DNA of 64,000 nucleotides, from NCBI RefSeq assembly GCF_021917145.1, contig NC_061075.1, positions 5,293,240-5,357,239 of the forward strand, given 5' to 3'. The DNA is from Hypomesus transpacificus (taxonomy: Eukaryota; Chordata; Actinopteri; Osmeriformes; Osmeridae). A model generated the notes under the pieces. That model did not search any database. It had not been told where the DNA came from and saw only the letters and a program-made list of their open reading frames with translations. Position 1 is the first letter of the stretch; each line of letters opens with the position of its first letter. A program made the position numbers and the translations under genes. Shown here piece after piece: positions 13,761 to 24,383 of this stretch.

Positions 13761-14052
13761 CTAGCGATTGATTTGCAGAGATTTCTAGTAATATAATACA
13801 ACAGTAAATACAACTTTTACACACATTAAGCACAAATCCGACACGCTTTCTAGATCTGACATGATTTTATCTACAGCACACAATAGATGATCTTTTTCCA
13901 CACTTGTTTTAAGCCGAGTGAAAGATTAAATGCCACCCGCACTCTATGTAACGGGTCTTGTTCCGGCTGGAAAAAAAGATGCATCAGACATAAACGTTGA
14001 CAAGCGTAACCTTTTATTATATTACTCGAAATCTCTGCAAATCAATCGCTAG
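13761..14052. mobile_element. MITE with inverted termini
   Basis: The left end CTAGCGATTGATTTGCAGAG and the right end CTCTGCAAATCAATCGCTAG are exact inverted copies bounding about 290 bases. The match continues with a short TAATATAA-type block on each side. The interior has no open frame of interest. The superfamily is not determined. Confidence 0.7.
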
Positions 14053-14200
14053 ATTATGACTTGCCACTACACATTCACTGTATGGATAGCGAGTGGCTGC
14101 CAGCCAGCATTTCAGCGTTGAATGTCAATCGTGTGCCGGGTGAGCTAGCTAGACTATGCAGCTAGCACAGAAGAAAGTTAAGTAATGTGAAGAAACTGAA

Positions 14201-14650
14201 TTAAAGTACAAAATACAACACACCAGGGACGCCGACAACCTCAGCCACCCTGGGACAGGCATCATTTTTGTTGTTTACGTCTCTGTAATCGAACATAGAC
14301 GTATCATACAATACTGGGTATGAAGACACACATACGATGAGTTGCTCTTCCATCTTGAAATTGTCAAACCTAGAAATGTTTACCATGACCAACAGTTGCT
14401 TTGTTACAAGAAACAAGAAACCAACCCGATTGGCCATCGCTGGCGTTTTCACGCTCCTCATTGACATAAAGTTGAGAAAAATCCAACTTTCGCCGCCCCG
14501 CTCGCCTTCCCACAATACCCTACGCGTGCGTTGACGCCCCGCTCGCCTTCCCACAATGCCATACGCGGGTGTCAACGCCTGGTTTCATTGAAAATGAATT
14601 GGAAGCCGACGCCCCGCTCTGCCCGCCCCGCTGCAGTGTGAATGCACCGT
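14201..14650 (-). mobile_element. Harbinger-type element fragment with MADF-domain ORF
   Basis: The minus-strand frame contains EEQLIVCVSSYPVLYD followed by a YRDVN...ACPRVAEVVGVPG stretch. This is the pattern of a MADF/Myb-SANT DNA-binding domain, found in the accessory protein of PIF/Harbinger transposons. Flanks are GC-rich repeats (CGCCCCGCTCGCC twice). A related copy lies inverted at about 21,120-21,330. The fragment is too short to encode a full protein. Confidence 0.6.
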
Positions 14651-15347
14651 AACAAAGAGGCAGAAGACTCGGCAGATGGCATCCGCTCCGCCAACAGTCT
14701 CATACTTCTGCGTATCTATGACATGGGTTTACACATCTATTTTGCGTGACATATACGCCAAATCTCTGTTTTGCGTGCAGTTTATACTCAAAGTCCTCCC
14801 ATCATTTCTATCAACAGAAAATGCGTCTCTATCACACGCAGAACTTTATTAACTCTTTATCCATTATACGTCATCATTCAGACTCATTCAGACTCATTCA
14901 GATGTTACGGAGATTCACAATATTGAAGCTTCCAAATGTATTTTTTATACGTTTTTGTGGGGTAATTTTCACCTCAACCACCTTTAAATAACAACCAATA
15001 ATTATTATTTGCCACCAACACCAAGCAGCATTCTTGTAAATATAAATAAGAAAAAAAGATGGGCACACACACAGGAAATATAAGATGTAAGCCTAGTCTA
15101 TTCAGGCCAGGTTCTTGCCAGCTTTGGAAGGGATATTTAAAAAAATGGTTTCTGATTTAACTGTTTATAACTCGAGACAACTATCATCTCAATATTTACC
15201 ACACAGGTCTAATTACTGATCTCCGATTTGGCGTATATATGGCACGCAAAATAGATGTGTAAACCCGTGTCATAGATACGCAGAAGTATGAGACTGTGTT
15301 GGCGGAGCGGACGCCATCCCCACTGCCGAGTCTTCTGCCTCTTTGTT
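14651..15347. repeat. Long inverted repeat (about 120-bp arms)
   Basis: The arm at 14,651-14,768 recurs as a reverse complement at about 15,221-15,347 at high identity, with a few small indels. Shared blocks include AACAAAGAGGCAGAAGACTC, CATACTTCTGCGTATCTATG and GTTTACACATCTATTTTGCG. The spacer (about 450 bases) is AT-rich and non-coding. It fits a MITE or the terminal repeats of a small DNA transposon. Confidence 0.75.
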
Positions 15348-15737
15348 AGGCTGCCACTCATAATTCCCGCCTCTGAGTTGAAGCCACACCCCCTACGCAA
15401 AATCGGGGCCAAAAGTCTAAAACTCAAACAAAAAAATGAAACTCAAAAACAAAAAAATGAAAAATTAAAATTAACCCGTAAAAAAAGTTTTTTATCTCAA
15501 AACATGAAATGTGAAACTATGTAAAATTTGAAAGTGAAAAATTATAATTTATTCAAAATTATTCCAAAATGTTATCGAAATTGTATTCAACCTGAAAAAA
15601 AAATTGAACACTTATTTTTTCTTTGAATAAATGTTTTTTTTTTTTCAAGTTTTCGACCAAAACTTAAATTTTCAATGTCAAGCTTTAGATTTTCGACTGC
15701 AGATTTTTTTTCAAATTAACAAAACATTTGGCCCTGA

Positions 15738-18080
15738 TTTAGCTCCATACAGGTGCATTTCCTGTGAAGCGCTTTGGGGGTCCCCGGATGTGAGGAGTCT
15801 GGATAGCTTCAATGTCCAAATCCTGGATCAGATTACACGCTTGGGTATATATATGATGAAATGTTTCATCAGATCTCTTTATTTGACCTGTGTTTTTCAC
15901 ACAATCAACCGCAGCCAGCATCCCTGAGACACTCACTGTCTTGCCCTGAAGGGAGCGGTTGATACATTCAAGTTCTTTAAGAACTTCAAGGGCCATAACA
16001 AGGCCAAGCTAAATCTGCCCGTTCTGAAATCTCTCCTGTAGCCCTCTTTTAAGCAAGTGTCGGAGGAACCAGGTGCCATTTCCTCAAGACTGACCAAAAT
16101 ATTTTCATAATGATCTAAAACTGCCTGGATGGCTATCACCTTCATGAGCCATTGTGTGGGGCAGATGGATCTCGAGTTCGGATACTCCCTGCTTCTGACA
16201 GGGCAACCTCCTTAAAGATTGTCTTATATTTTCCAGATATATGGTGAAGAGGGCCAAGTTTGTGGACTAAATCCAGCGCATCAGACACAATAGTGCTTGT
16301 GCTACAGACTGTCTGAGTCACCAGATTAATGCAATGAACGGAGCAAGAGGCTGTGTTTCTTTTATGACTGCCTGAACGCCTTTAGCTCCACCTGCCATCA
16401 TAGCTCTGCCCGTGAAGGCACGATAAGGGCAGGTTCAATCAAAGGAGGACATCAGTTGTCATCCGAACCAACTCTTTCCCTGTTGTTGAGGAGACTTGAT
16501 AAAGGCCTACAAAGTCTTCATGAGGTAGCAATCACGATCTACATAATGTAGGCATATGGCCTCTTGAGTACGAGTGGGGACACCTTGTGTATTTCCATTG
16601 ATATTTTATGCACAACGGAGTTGCCCATAATATTTAAAATCTCGTTCTGCACTTCTGGGCTTGTGTAATGGTTGCAGGGCTTTCTGAGCCAACGCTTCAG
16701 CTCCTCATCATCCTCAGCTCTAAGCTTTAGTAGCTGAACAAAGTTTCCCCCATCACTCTCATGTCCACGTAATGCTAGACCCTGATGACAAAAGAAACGG
16801 ATGAAATGATTTTTAGCAAGTATGATCTGGCCTCTCTTTGCTGCTGCATCTTAACTGATGATAACTGCGTTTCAATGCTTCTTTGAAGGTGTGTGTGTGT
16901 TTTGATAGGAACTTTGTGTTTGTGACTTTTTTCACTTGCTCGAAATTTCTCAATGGCTTTTTTTCCAGTTTTTAAAACCACAAACTACAAAGGCTAGATC
17001 AGTGCATTTAGCAAGAGGGCTTACCTGCCTTTTGAATGCTTCTTTACAATAGAACACCCCCCCCCCTCCCATGCATTTGGCACATAATGAACCCAAGGAA
17101 AGTCCCTAAACCATTTTTCTTTAAGGTAAGAGTCTTGTTTAGCAGATTCTGGGGGGGAATGACTTTTGGGTCAGGGTGATTTGGCTTGTGGTACACATCC
17201 TCTCCGTCATCTCTCAGACTGGCTCCTCTCACCCTCGTCTCTCTCCGACTGGCTCCTCTCACCCTCGTCTCTCTCAGACTGACTCCTCTCACCCTTGTCT
17301 CTTTCAACATCCCCCTCTCTTGCATCTCCAACAGAATGGGTCACTCTCACTGTGCTCTCATTATTTCCCTCTTCCCTATCTAATGTCTCTTGTTCCTAGA
17401 AATGAAAATGGATGGAATGGAATGACATGAATTAAATTGGCTATTCATTCCATTTCATTATTAATTTTCATAATTTCACAGTAAACTTAAGGCATGCTAG
17501 ATTATGCCTTTGTTATACATATACTGAGGGACTGGACATAAAAGATTTTGAAAACTTAACATCCCAATAACCAATGGGACATCTTCCTTAACTACCTGTC
17601 ACCTTTCAGCACTCACCTCAGCAACAGAGGTGTCTCCAATGCCCCTGCATGCTGCCCCTACCTCACCCTCAATCTCAACCACCTATATCAGGAGACATGG
17701 AGATGCATCGAGCACTTTTTCATATTGATAATGACCTTAAAACAGTCCAGAAATTGGCATTACACATCAATGCATAACAAATGTCATGTCTCATGTTATT
17801 GGACCAACTCTCATTAGTGGTGTTTGGTCACCTTAATCAAACCCAAAGTTTTTGTTTGTTTGTTTCAGATTTTTAGAAATTAAACTTTGGTCGGGCCATG
17901 TAGAAAGGACTAACCTACTCTTTGCAGAAAAAACTGCCTATCACCTTTCAGCACTCACCTCAGCAACAGAGCTGTCTCCACTGCCCCTGCATGCTGCCCC
18001 TGCCTCTGACTCACTCTCAATCTCAACCATCTGTATCAGGAGACATGGAGATGCATTGAGCATTCTTTCATATTGATAAT
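15738..18080 (-). mobile_element. hAT transposon relic (TTF-ZnF/DUF4371 transposase)
   Basis: Read on the minus strand from high to low coordinates, broken frames resemble a ZMYM/ZBED-like hAT transposase. A TTF-type zinc-finger-like region (HKPNHPDPKVIPP, FYCKEAFKRQ) lies at about 17,180-17,030. A central part (LALRGHESDGGNFVQLLKLR, then YTSPEVQNEILNIMG) is at about 16,790-16,600. A part near 16,410-16,300 has VHCINLV, and the end has the MALEVLKELECINRSLQGKT segment at 15,996-15,940. Frameshifts and stops make it a pseudogene. Two related 140-bp segments at 17,594-17,730 and 17,934-18,080 look like duplicated N-terminal exon sequence. Confidence 0.7.
17206..17303. repeat. 30-bp minisatellite, about three copies
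   Basis: Three near-identical units contain the core GACTGGCTCCTCTCACCCTC (the third unit has GACTGACTCC). It lies in the N-terminal part of the hAT relic, where in the transposase frame it would encode an acidic/basic low-complexity repeat. Confidence 0.7.
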
Positions 18081-18308
18081 TGAAATAAGCTTCAAGTAGA
18101 TTGTTTATATGAATGTTTCTGAGATGTAAATCATTTTATCAGCATATCAAATTCACAATTGGTATAGGTTCAATGTTTCTTCTAGGATTATTTTAGCAGT
18201 GGGGGCAGGTCTGTCCGACCCCCCATTTCTGATATATATTTACAACAAAAATTCAGTCGTTGGAAAAACTAGCATGTTAGCTAACGTTAACTCCTGATTA
18301 GCTCACTG

Positions 18309-18589
18309 TTCCCTTACAAAGAGAAGTATACTTCAAGTTTATTTTGTAAGTACACTTAGTGTGAAAAAGTATACTACTGTATTATCATGTAACTGAAAAT
18401 TTAGTAGCAGTGTACTTATTTATAAACTATTTTTGTAACTGAATTGGGCCACTTTTTAGGTCATTTAGTACACTTTAAAGTACACTTATAGTGTATTTTA
18501 GGTTTACTTTTAAAACTTGTAAAGTAGCCTGTGTAGTGCACTTTCAGTTAATAAAGTATAAATTCCTAAAGTACTAAAAGTATACCTTG
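18309..18589. repeat. Left part of a MITE split by the gypsy element
   Basis: Begins CCCTTACAAA and is rich in AAGTATACTT-type palindromes. The mirror end, TTTTTGTAAGGG, lies at about 25,565-25,577 beyond the retrotransposon, with the same palindrome family before it (25,400-25,565). I infer that the LTR element inserted inside this MITE. Confidence 0.6.
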
Positions 18590-19280
18590 TGTGGCAAAGA
18601 AAGAGGTCGGGTGGAGAGTGAATGGGTTTTTTAATGCAGCCGAAACAAAACAATAAAATCAACTTCAAGCACCCGGCAGACAGGGTCCGGTGGCCCGTTA
18701 AACATTACGAAAAGAAAGTCGGAAAAGTAAGTTTACATTTAGTAATTTAGCAGACAATCTTATCCAGAGCGACTTACCGTAAGTACAAGTACATTCTCCC
18801 CAAGGCAAGTAGGGTGAAGTGCCTTGCCCAAGGACACAACGTCATGTGCACCGGCCGGGAATCTAAATGGTAACCTTCAGATTACTAGCACGATGCTCTA
18901 CCCGCTCAGCCACCTGACTTGAAAGTAAACCAAAAATAACAGAATCCGGGTCCGTCTTCGGTTGCCTCCGTTGGTTAACGAGGGAGGGGGTCGTGCCCGC
19001 TTTCATTGGCCGAGTCTGAGGAAAGTGAGACAGTGAGTTAACGTATTGTAGCTGTCTGTCGTTGCGCTGTGTTCTCACCCCACCCTGGACTGGTCTCGCT
19101 TCTTCCTTTATGGCACGGCTGACAAGGTCTAATTCGGTGCAGGTGTGTCTTCATATTATCGCCAGCTGTGCGCAATGAGAGGTGTAAACACGGGAGGAGC
19201 TGTCCTTAGTGCCAGTGGTCCTTTGTGGGCGGTGGCTGGACCCACGCTGATACCAGTCTTTACGTGGCTGCGACATCACA
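18590..19280 (-). repeat. 3' LTR of the Gmr1-like element (with SINE insert)
   Basis: On the minus strand it starts TGTGATGTCGCAGCC just after a run of Gs at 19,281-19,290 (polypurine tract) and ends TTTGCCACA. The terminal 67 bases recur next to the gag start at 25,115-25,181. The LTR would be about 500 bp without the SINE at 18,733-18,920. Confidence 0.65.
18733..18920 (-). repeat. tRNA-derived SINE, copy 1
   Basis: On the minus strand it starts with a tRNA-like head, CAGGTGGCTGAGCGG (A-box region), and then a decayed B box. A conserved body with GGGCAAGGCACTTCACCCTA follows, then a tail ending CTAAATGTAAA. It matches copies at 33,638, 35,040 and 57,251. It lies inside the gypsy LTR, so it is younger than that insertion. 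Confidence 0.75.
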
Positions 19281-20049
19281 GTCCCCCCCCCAAGCATGGA
19301 GCCGGGGAACCGGTGGGTCCAGCACAGCTGCCCATAGCGCGTGCAGCCGGGAGAGGCCGTCGGCGTTACCATGTTGCGTTCCTGAACGATGGCTGACGTC
19401 AAAACAGAAATCCTGCAGAGACAGGAACCAACGGGTGATCCTGGCATTGCTGTCCTTGGCCCGGGCCATCCATTGTAGGGGTGCGTGGTCGGTCACCAGG
19501 GTATAGCGTCGGCCCAGCAGTTAATAACGAAGCACCTGCAGGGCCCACTTGATGGCCAGAGCCTCGCGTTCCACGGTAGCATACCGGCTTTCGGCGGGGG
19601 TTAGCTTGCGGCTAGCAAAGAGTATGGGGTGCTCTTCACCCGCGACGTCTTGGGAGAAAACCGCCCCTCACCCCGTCTCCGAAGCGTCAGTCTGAAGGAG
19701 AAAAGGGCATTCGAAGTAGGACAGGCTCTGTGGTGAGGGCTTCTTTTAGTTTCAGGAACGCTTCTTCCTCAGCGGTCGTCCATACCACCAACTCGGGGCG
19801 GCCCTTCTTAGTTAGATCTGACAAAGGGGCGGCGATAGAGGAAAAGTTGGGGACGAATCGCCTGTAGTAGCCCACAAGTCCTAGAAAGGCTCTCATCTGG
19901 GTTTTGGTCCTTGGAGTAGGGGTGTTACGCACCGCTTCTACTGTGGCTTGTTGTGGCTTTACCATGCCCCGGCCACTGGTATATCCCAGGTAGCTTGCTT
20001 CTGACCTAGCCAGGCTGCACTTCTTTGGGTTGGCGGTTAGTGATTTTCT
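19260..20049 (-). pseudogene. Gypsy RT C-terminal part and RNase H, broken
   Basis: The frame from 20,049 down gives a segment of the RT connection region (SLTANPKKCSLARSEASYLG, then MRAFLGLVGYYRRFVPNFS). After frame breaks it continues to an RNase H end with DHAPLQWMARAKDSN and GTQHGNADGLSRL at 19,490-19,270. The central RT palm segment that should carry the YxDD motif is absent, lost at the Harbinger junction. No active enzyme can be made. Confidence 0.75.
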
Positions 20050-22060
20050 AACGGCATGATGGCGGAAAAGACGAAAGAGAGAGCGGTGATATTCTCGCCA
20101 TCCGAGCAAACTATTATAATGAGTCTCTACGAAGACAATAAGCATATTATCATGGCTAAGTCAAACACTGCCACCGCTGCCAGAGCAAGACAGGCAACTT
20201 GGCAAAAAATTGCCGATAAGCTAAATGCGTATTTTGGTAAAATGTATAGGCTCGTCTTAAGTGCTTTATTACCCCAATCAATCAGATCGAATTTCTTTAA
20301 ATGTGCCTGCCGGCAGTAGGCTTGATGGAAATTAATCATCGAATTAGATCTTGCTATTTAAAATAATGATATCAACTCTATCAGAATAAGTATGAAAACA
20401 AGGCCAAAGAGTATCTAATTGATACAAATTCATAGACACTTATGAGAATATATGTAGGCCTACTGAAAGCGCTTATATCATGTACTATATATGTGCATAT
20501 GCATGTAGGCTTATGTGGAAATCCCTCTTTGATTTCATTGACTGCATGGCCAGGAAATATGATGAATTGATTCATCAGCTGGTTAAGCGCCAATAGCCTT
20601 TTACAGCAACGCATGCTGCGGCTTTGCCAATGTTTTCTGCATCGCCTATACTGTATAAAAATGTACCTGACGCAAAAAAAAACTCAAGGCTATGCAGAGA
20701 GTCTGAAGCACAGTAAAAGTTTCAGGAAGCTTTATTGTCAATTTCTTCACATATCAAGACATAAAAAGGAATCGATATGACGTTTCCCACTCGCCCACAG
20801 TGAAACATAAAAAGCAGAGGTACAACAGATAAGACAAGACATTTCTTAAACCATAGCGTTACACATTCACATACAGCAGCATGAGCTCATAAAGCATAAA
20901 GCTTGCTGCGGCGTGTGATATTTGCGGTGTACTGCCCGAGAAGGTCTTGCAAGTAACAGTGCGTGTCCACTGCAGCGACGCGATGCAAGCGACAACATGT
21001 TTTCCATTCATTTTCTATGGAGCCAGGCGAATCGCTTGCGTGGTGCATTGTGGGTAGCGACGCGACGCGACAGAGTTGAGATGTTCTCAACTTTATGCAA
21101 ATGAGGAGCGATTTTCGCTAGCGATGGCCAATCGGAGTGTTTTCTTGTTTCTCGTAACGTAGCAACCATGGTAAACATTTCTAGCTTTCTAGGTTTCAAG
21201 GTGAAGGAGAAACTTATCGTTTGTGTGGCTGCTTACCCAGCCCTGTACGATACATAGCTGTATTCGTACAGAGATGTTAATACAAAAAAAAGATGCATGG
21301 CGCAATGTTTGCCGAAGTTGTGGGTACTTGTACTTTCAAATTCAGTTTAGTCACATTACGTAACTTCGTTCTGTGGTACTGTAACTAGCTAGCTAGCCCG
21401 GCTGGAACTCCCTATCGTATCGACAGATTAGCAGAGACTGAGGAATATAGTAAAAGTTTTTTACACATGTCAACGTGTATGTCTATTAAACAGTTTTGAA
21501 TTTTGTATACAAGTTGTATTTTGATCGATGTTGCGACTACGTAAACCCAAGTCTGCACACTTGGCCATGACAACTACAACTGTGATTTTAGAAACTACAT
21601 TCTACATTAATCTGTTTGAAACGCCCCCGAGCGTGGTGGACTGTTGGGAAGGCGAGCGATGGCAAGCGATTCGCGTCGCTGCAGTGGACACGCACAGTAA
21701 ATGAGTCCTTGTCGGCTGAATCGATACCGCTCAAACAAGAACTCATCCATGTGAAATAAAGGATATTGCAATTGCGTTGAACTCTATTGGTATGGAAAGC
21801 TAATTTAAGTAGAATATATCTCCTTGGTCAACTTTGTCTCTCAAAAAGGGAGCTGCCAATTATGTTCCGGGGGTGTGGCAAGCTTATCCAGCTACACTTA
21901 CGTTAGCCTGCTCTGGAGCAGGTTAGTGCTAATTGATATGTTACTATGGTGATTTATCGAAAGTTGCTTCCACAAACTAAAAAGAGGGGCGTTTTTTATC
22001 TTAGCCTGAAAATTTGCTCGCTAAACCGCTTAGCGAGCTACGACAAATACCCCCCTGTAT
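20050..22060 (+). mobile_element. Harbinger-like insertion inside the gypsy RT
   Basis: Foreign DNA separates two RT halves. A plus-strand frame at 20,056-20,235 (EKTKERAVIFSPSEQTIIM, ARQATWQKIADKLNAYFG) looks like the Myb/SANT-type accessory protein of PIF/Harbinger transposons. The right terminus appears to be GCGAGCTACGACAAATACCC at about 22,033-22,052, just before RT sequence resumes. No matching left terminus is seen, so the left end and part of RT were lost together. A smaller element (20,959-21,695) is nested inside. Confidence 0.6.
20959..21695. mobile_element. Non-autonomous TIR element with MADF remnant
   Basis: The left end GTGCGTGTCCACTGCAGCGA is mirrored at the right end (TCGCTGCAGTGGACACGCAC). 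The interior has GGTAAACATTTCTAG and a MADF-like coding remnant (EKLIVCVAAYPALYDT in a plus frame near 21,205-21,255), related to the inverted copy at 14,201-14,575. It sits inside the Harbinger-like insertion. Confidence 0.7.
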
Positions 22061-22079
22061 TGCTAGTGGCCACTGTGTG

Positions 22080-22490
22080 TGCTGAAGGCGGTTTTCTCCT
22101 TAGCTGAAGGAGTCAGGGGCACCTGCCAGTAGCCCTTAGTAAGGTCGAGTGTGGACACGTAGCGAGCCGTTCCCAGCTGAACTTGGAGACTTTCTTACAG
22201 ACGCGCAGACTCCCGTCTGGCTTGGGGACAGCAACGATTAGGCTGGACCAGGGACTGTGCGGCGACTCTATGATGTTTAGTCGTCGCATTTCGGCTGCTG
22301 CCTCCTCTATCGCTTTCATCCTGGTTTCGGGTAAACGATACGGCTTCAACCTGACCCGTACTCCCGGTGGGGTAACGATATCGTGGTGTAGCAGTTGCGT
22401 GTAGCCCGGGCTAGGGACGAACACGTCTTGGTGCTGGCTTACGAGTTCCCTCACTTCCTGGCGATGCGTGGCGGTGAGGTCTTCGCCCAT
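22080..22490 (-). pseudogene. Gypsy reverse transcriptase N-terminal part
   Basis: The frame from 22,490 gives HQDVFVPSPGYTQLLHHDI, LKPYRLPE and SPHSPWSSLIVAVPKPDGSL, the standard start of a Ty3/gypsy RT. Degenerate sequence with KEKTAFSTHSGH continues to about 22,062. The RT palm then stops at the Harbinger junction. It lies downstream of the integrase, which is the notable point of this element. Confidence 0.75.
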
Positions 22491-24350
22491 GCAACGTCTT
22501 CGAGAGGACGGGTGAAAACAGAGAGGGGGGAGGTTCGGGTTCCTCCCAGCGTTTCAGCAGGTTGATGTGGTATGTTTGGGTGTCTTTTCTCTCCCCAGCC
22601 TGGTGTACCCTGTAGGTGACCGGACCTAGCTTCTCAGTCACGGTGTACGGACCTTACCAGGCCGCAAGGAATTTACACCGAGCATCGGTATCATGACCAA
22701 CACCAGGTCACCCGGGAAGAACTCTCTGGCTGGGCGGGTCGGTTGTAGGTTCTCCGCTGGGTGCGCTGCGCCGCCTCCATGTGTTCCTTCACTATTGGTC
22801 GTACACATCGGATCCTCTCTTCCATTTCCCGTACATGCTCGATCACCGTCCATAGGGGGGATGGCTGTTGCTCCCAGGCCTCTCTCACGACATCCAGGAG
22901 CCCTCGTGGCCGCCGGCCATACAACAGCCTGGGGCACCTCTCTCACGGCGAAAAGGACGTACGGAATCATAAGGTCCCAGTCCCGGCTGTCTTCAGTCAC
23001 CACTCTTCGGAGCATTTTCTTCAGTGTTTGGTTGAAGCGCTCGACCAGGCCGTCTGTCTGGGGGTGGTATACGGAGGTGCGCAGGTGGTGAATCCGTAGC
23101 AACCGGCAGAGGTCGGACATCATACGGGAAACACACGGTGTACTTTGGTCCGTCAGTATGTCCTCTGGGATCCCGACCCTGCTGAACAGCTGGACGAGTT
23201 CCATGGCGATTGCTTTGGACGTTGCTTTACGCAGCGGGATGGCTGCGATCCACCAGCACCAGGATGTACTCGTGTCGGCGGCCTGACTTCGGTAGAGGTC
23301 CCACTAAGTCCATACCCAGCTTCTCGAAAGGGGTTTCGATTATCGGCAACAGGATGAAAGGGGCTGGCGGTGGCTTTTGGGGAGCGGTCTTTTGGCACTC
23401 GGGGCAGGTCTGCAAAGGCGTTCGACGTCCGCTCTCATCCCTGGCCCGAAGAATCGGGGTTGGATTTGAGCCAGGGTATTATGGATCCCCAAGTAGCTCC
23501 CAAGGGGATGTGAATGGGCCAGCTCCAGGACCGTGAGCATTTTTCCCAGTGGTACCACCAGGCAGCGTACGTCCTCCTCACCTCCTTGGGTGATGTGATA
23601 CAAGAGTCCGTTGGAGATAGAGAAGTATGTTGCAGGGAGCGGCGTGGGGCCATGCGGCTTCCCCTCTATTTCCCTGACCTGTGCCCAACAGCACTTCAGT
23701 CTCTCATCCTCCTGTTGTTCCCTTTGGAAGGAGCCCCGTAGGGCGGCCTGTTGGAAGAGGTCAGCGAGAGGGTTAATGGACAAGTCAGGCTCACCTTTGC
23801 CGTCTGCTTCCTCTTCTTCTGCCAGGTAGGACATTACTGGTTGGCCAGGGTACGGGGCTTCTGGCCGTTGGCCTCGCTTGGGGTTTCGCGGGGTGCGCAG
23901 TAAGTCTTCCAAGCCTGGCCAATCCCGGCCGAGGAGAAATGGAACAGGGAGTCCACGAACCACTCCCACTCGCAGGGTCCATCTGCCTGGCCGGGCTGAC
24001 ACCTCGAGTGCCGTTGCAGGGACATCACGTGTGTCACCGTGAACACAGGAAACCGGTCGGGAGCCTTCTATCCGCTGCCCCCGCGGTAGCAGCAAGGGCC
24101 GCAACAGGGATATAGAACTGCCGGTGTATAGAAGGGCTTGAACCGGTCTTCCTTGGATCTTGACCGTACGAAAGGGTGCCCCCTCTTGGGATTCCCCGTG
24201 CAGCGTACAGCCCACCTCCCAGGGACGCTGACTTGGTCTGTCGGTTGGCATAGGCTCGTCTACGGGGTAAGACCGGGAAGGAACCTGGCCCGGCATCATC
24301 TTTGGGCTATAGGGTTTGTTAGGTCTGGGGGGTGGCGTCTTAGGGCCCAT
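22411..24350 (-). pseudogene. Gypsy protease-integrase region, broken frames
   Basis: The 336-codon frame 24,350-23,340 holds a retropepsin-like site written LLYTGSSISLL, where the catalytic Asp of the D-T-G triad is Tyr. Further on it holds the integrase zinc-binding part (LELAHSHPLGSYLGIHNT). The core follows in other frames: FEKLGMDLVGPLPKSGRRHE (23,330-23,270), then GIPEDILTDQSTPC and SVYHPQTDGLVERFNQTLKK (23,170-23,010). The integrase C-terminal segment YHINLLKRW is near 22,570-22,545. Several frameshifts separate the blocks. Confidence 0.75.
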
Positions 24351-24383
24351 GGGGGGTTCCGTTTTCCCCTGGGTGAAGGGAAG

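Noticed and set aside
17176..17430. Pro/Ser-rich plus-strand repeat protein
   Set aside because: It is produced by the 30-bp minisatellite; the opposite strand is the transposase coding strand.
19145..19506. Plus-strand frames near the RNase H/LTR boundary
   Set aside because: The minus strand encodes recognisable RNase H and the plus frames carry no motif.
22691..23536. Plus-strand frames of 70-130 codons across the integrase region
   Set aside because: They are shadows on the opposite strand of a GC-rich degenerate integrase. No motif matches.
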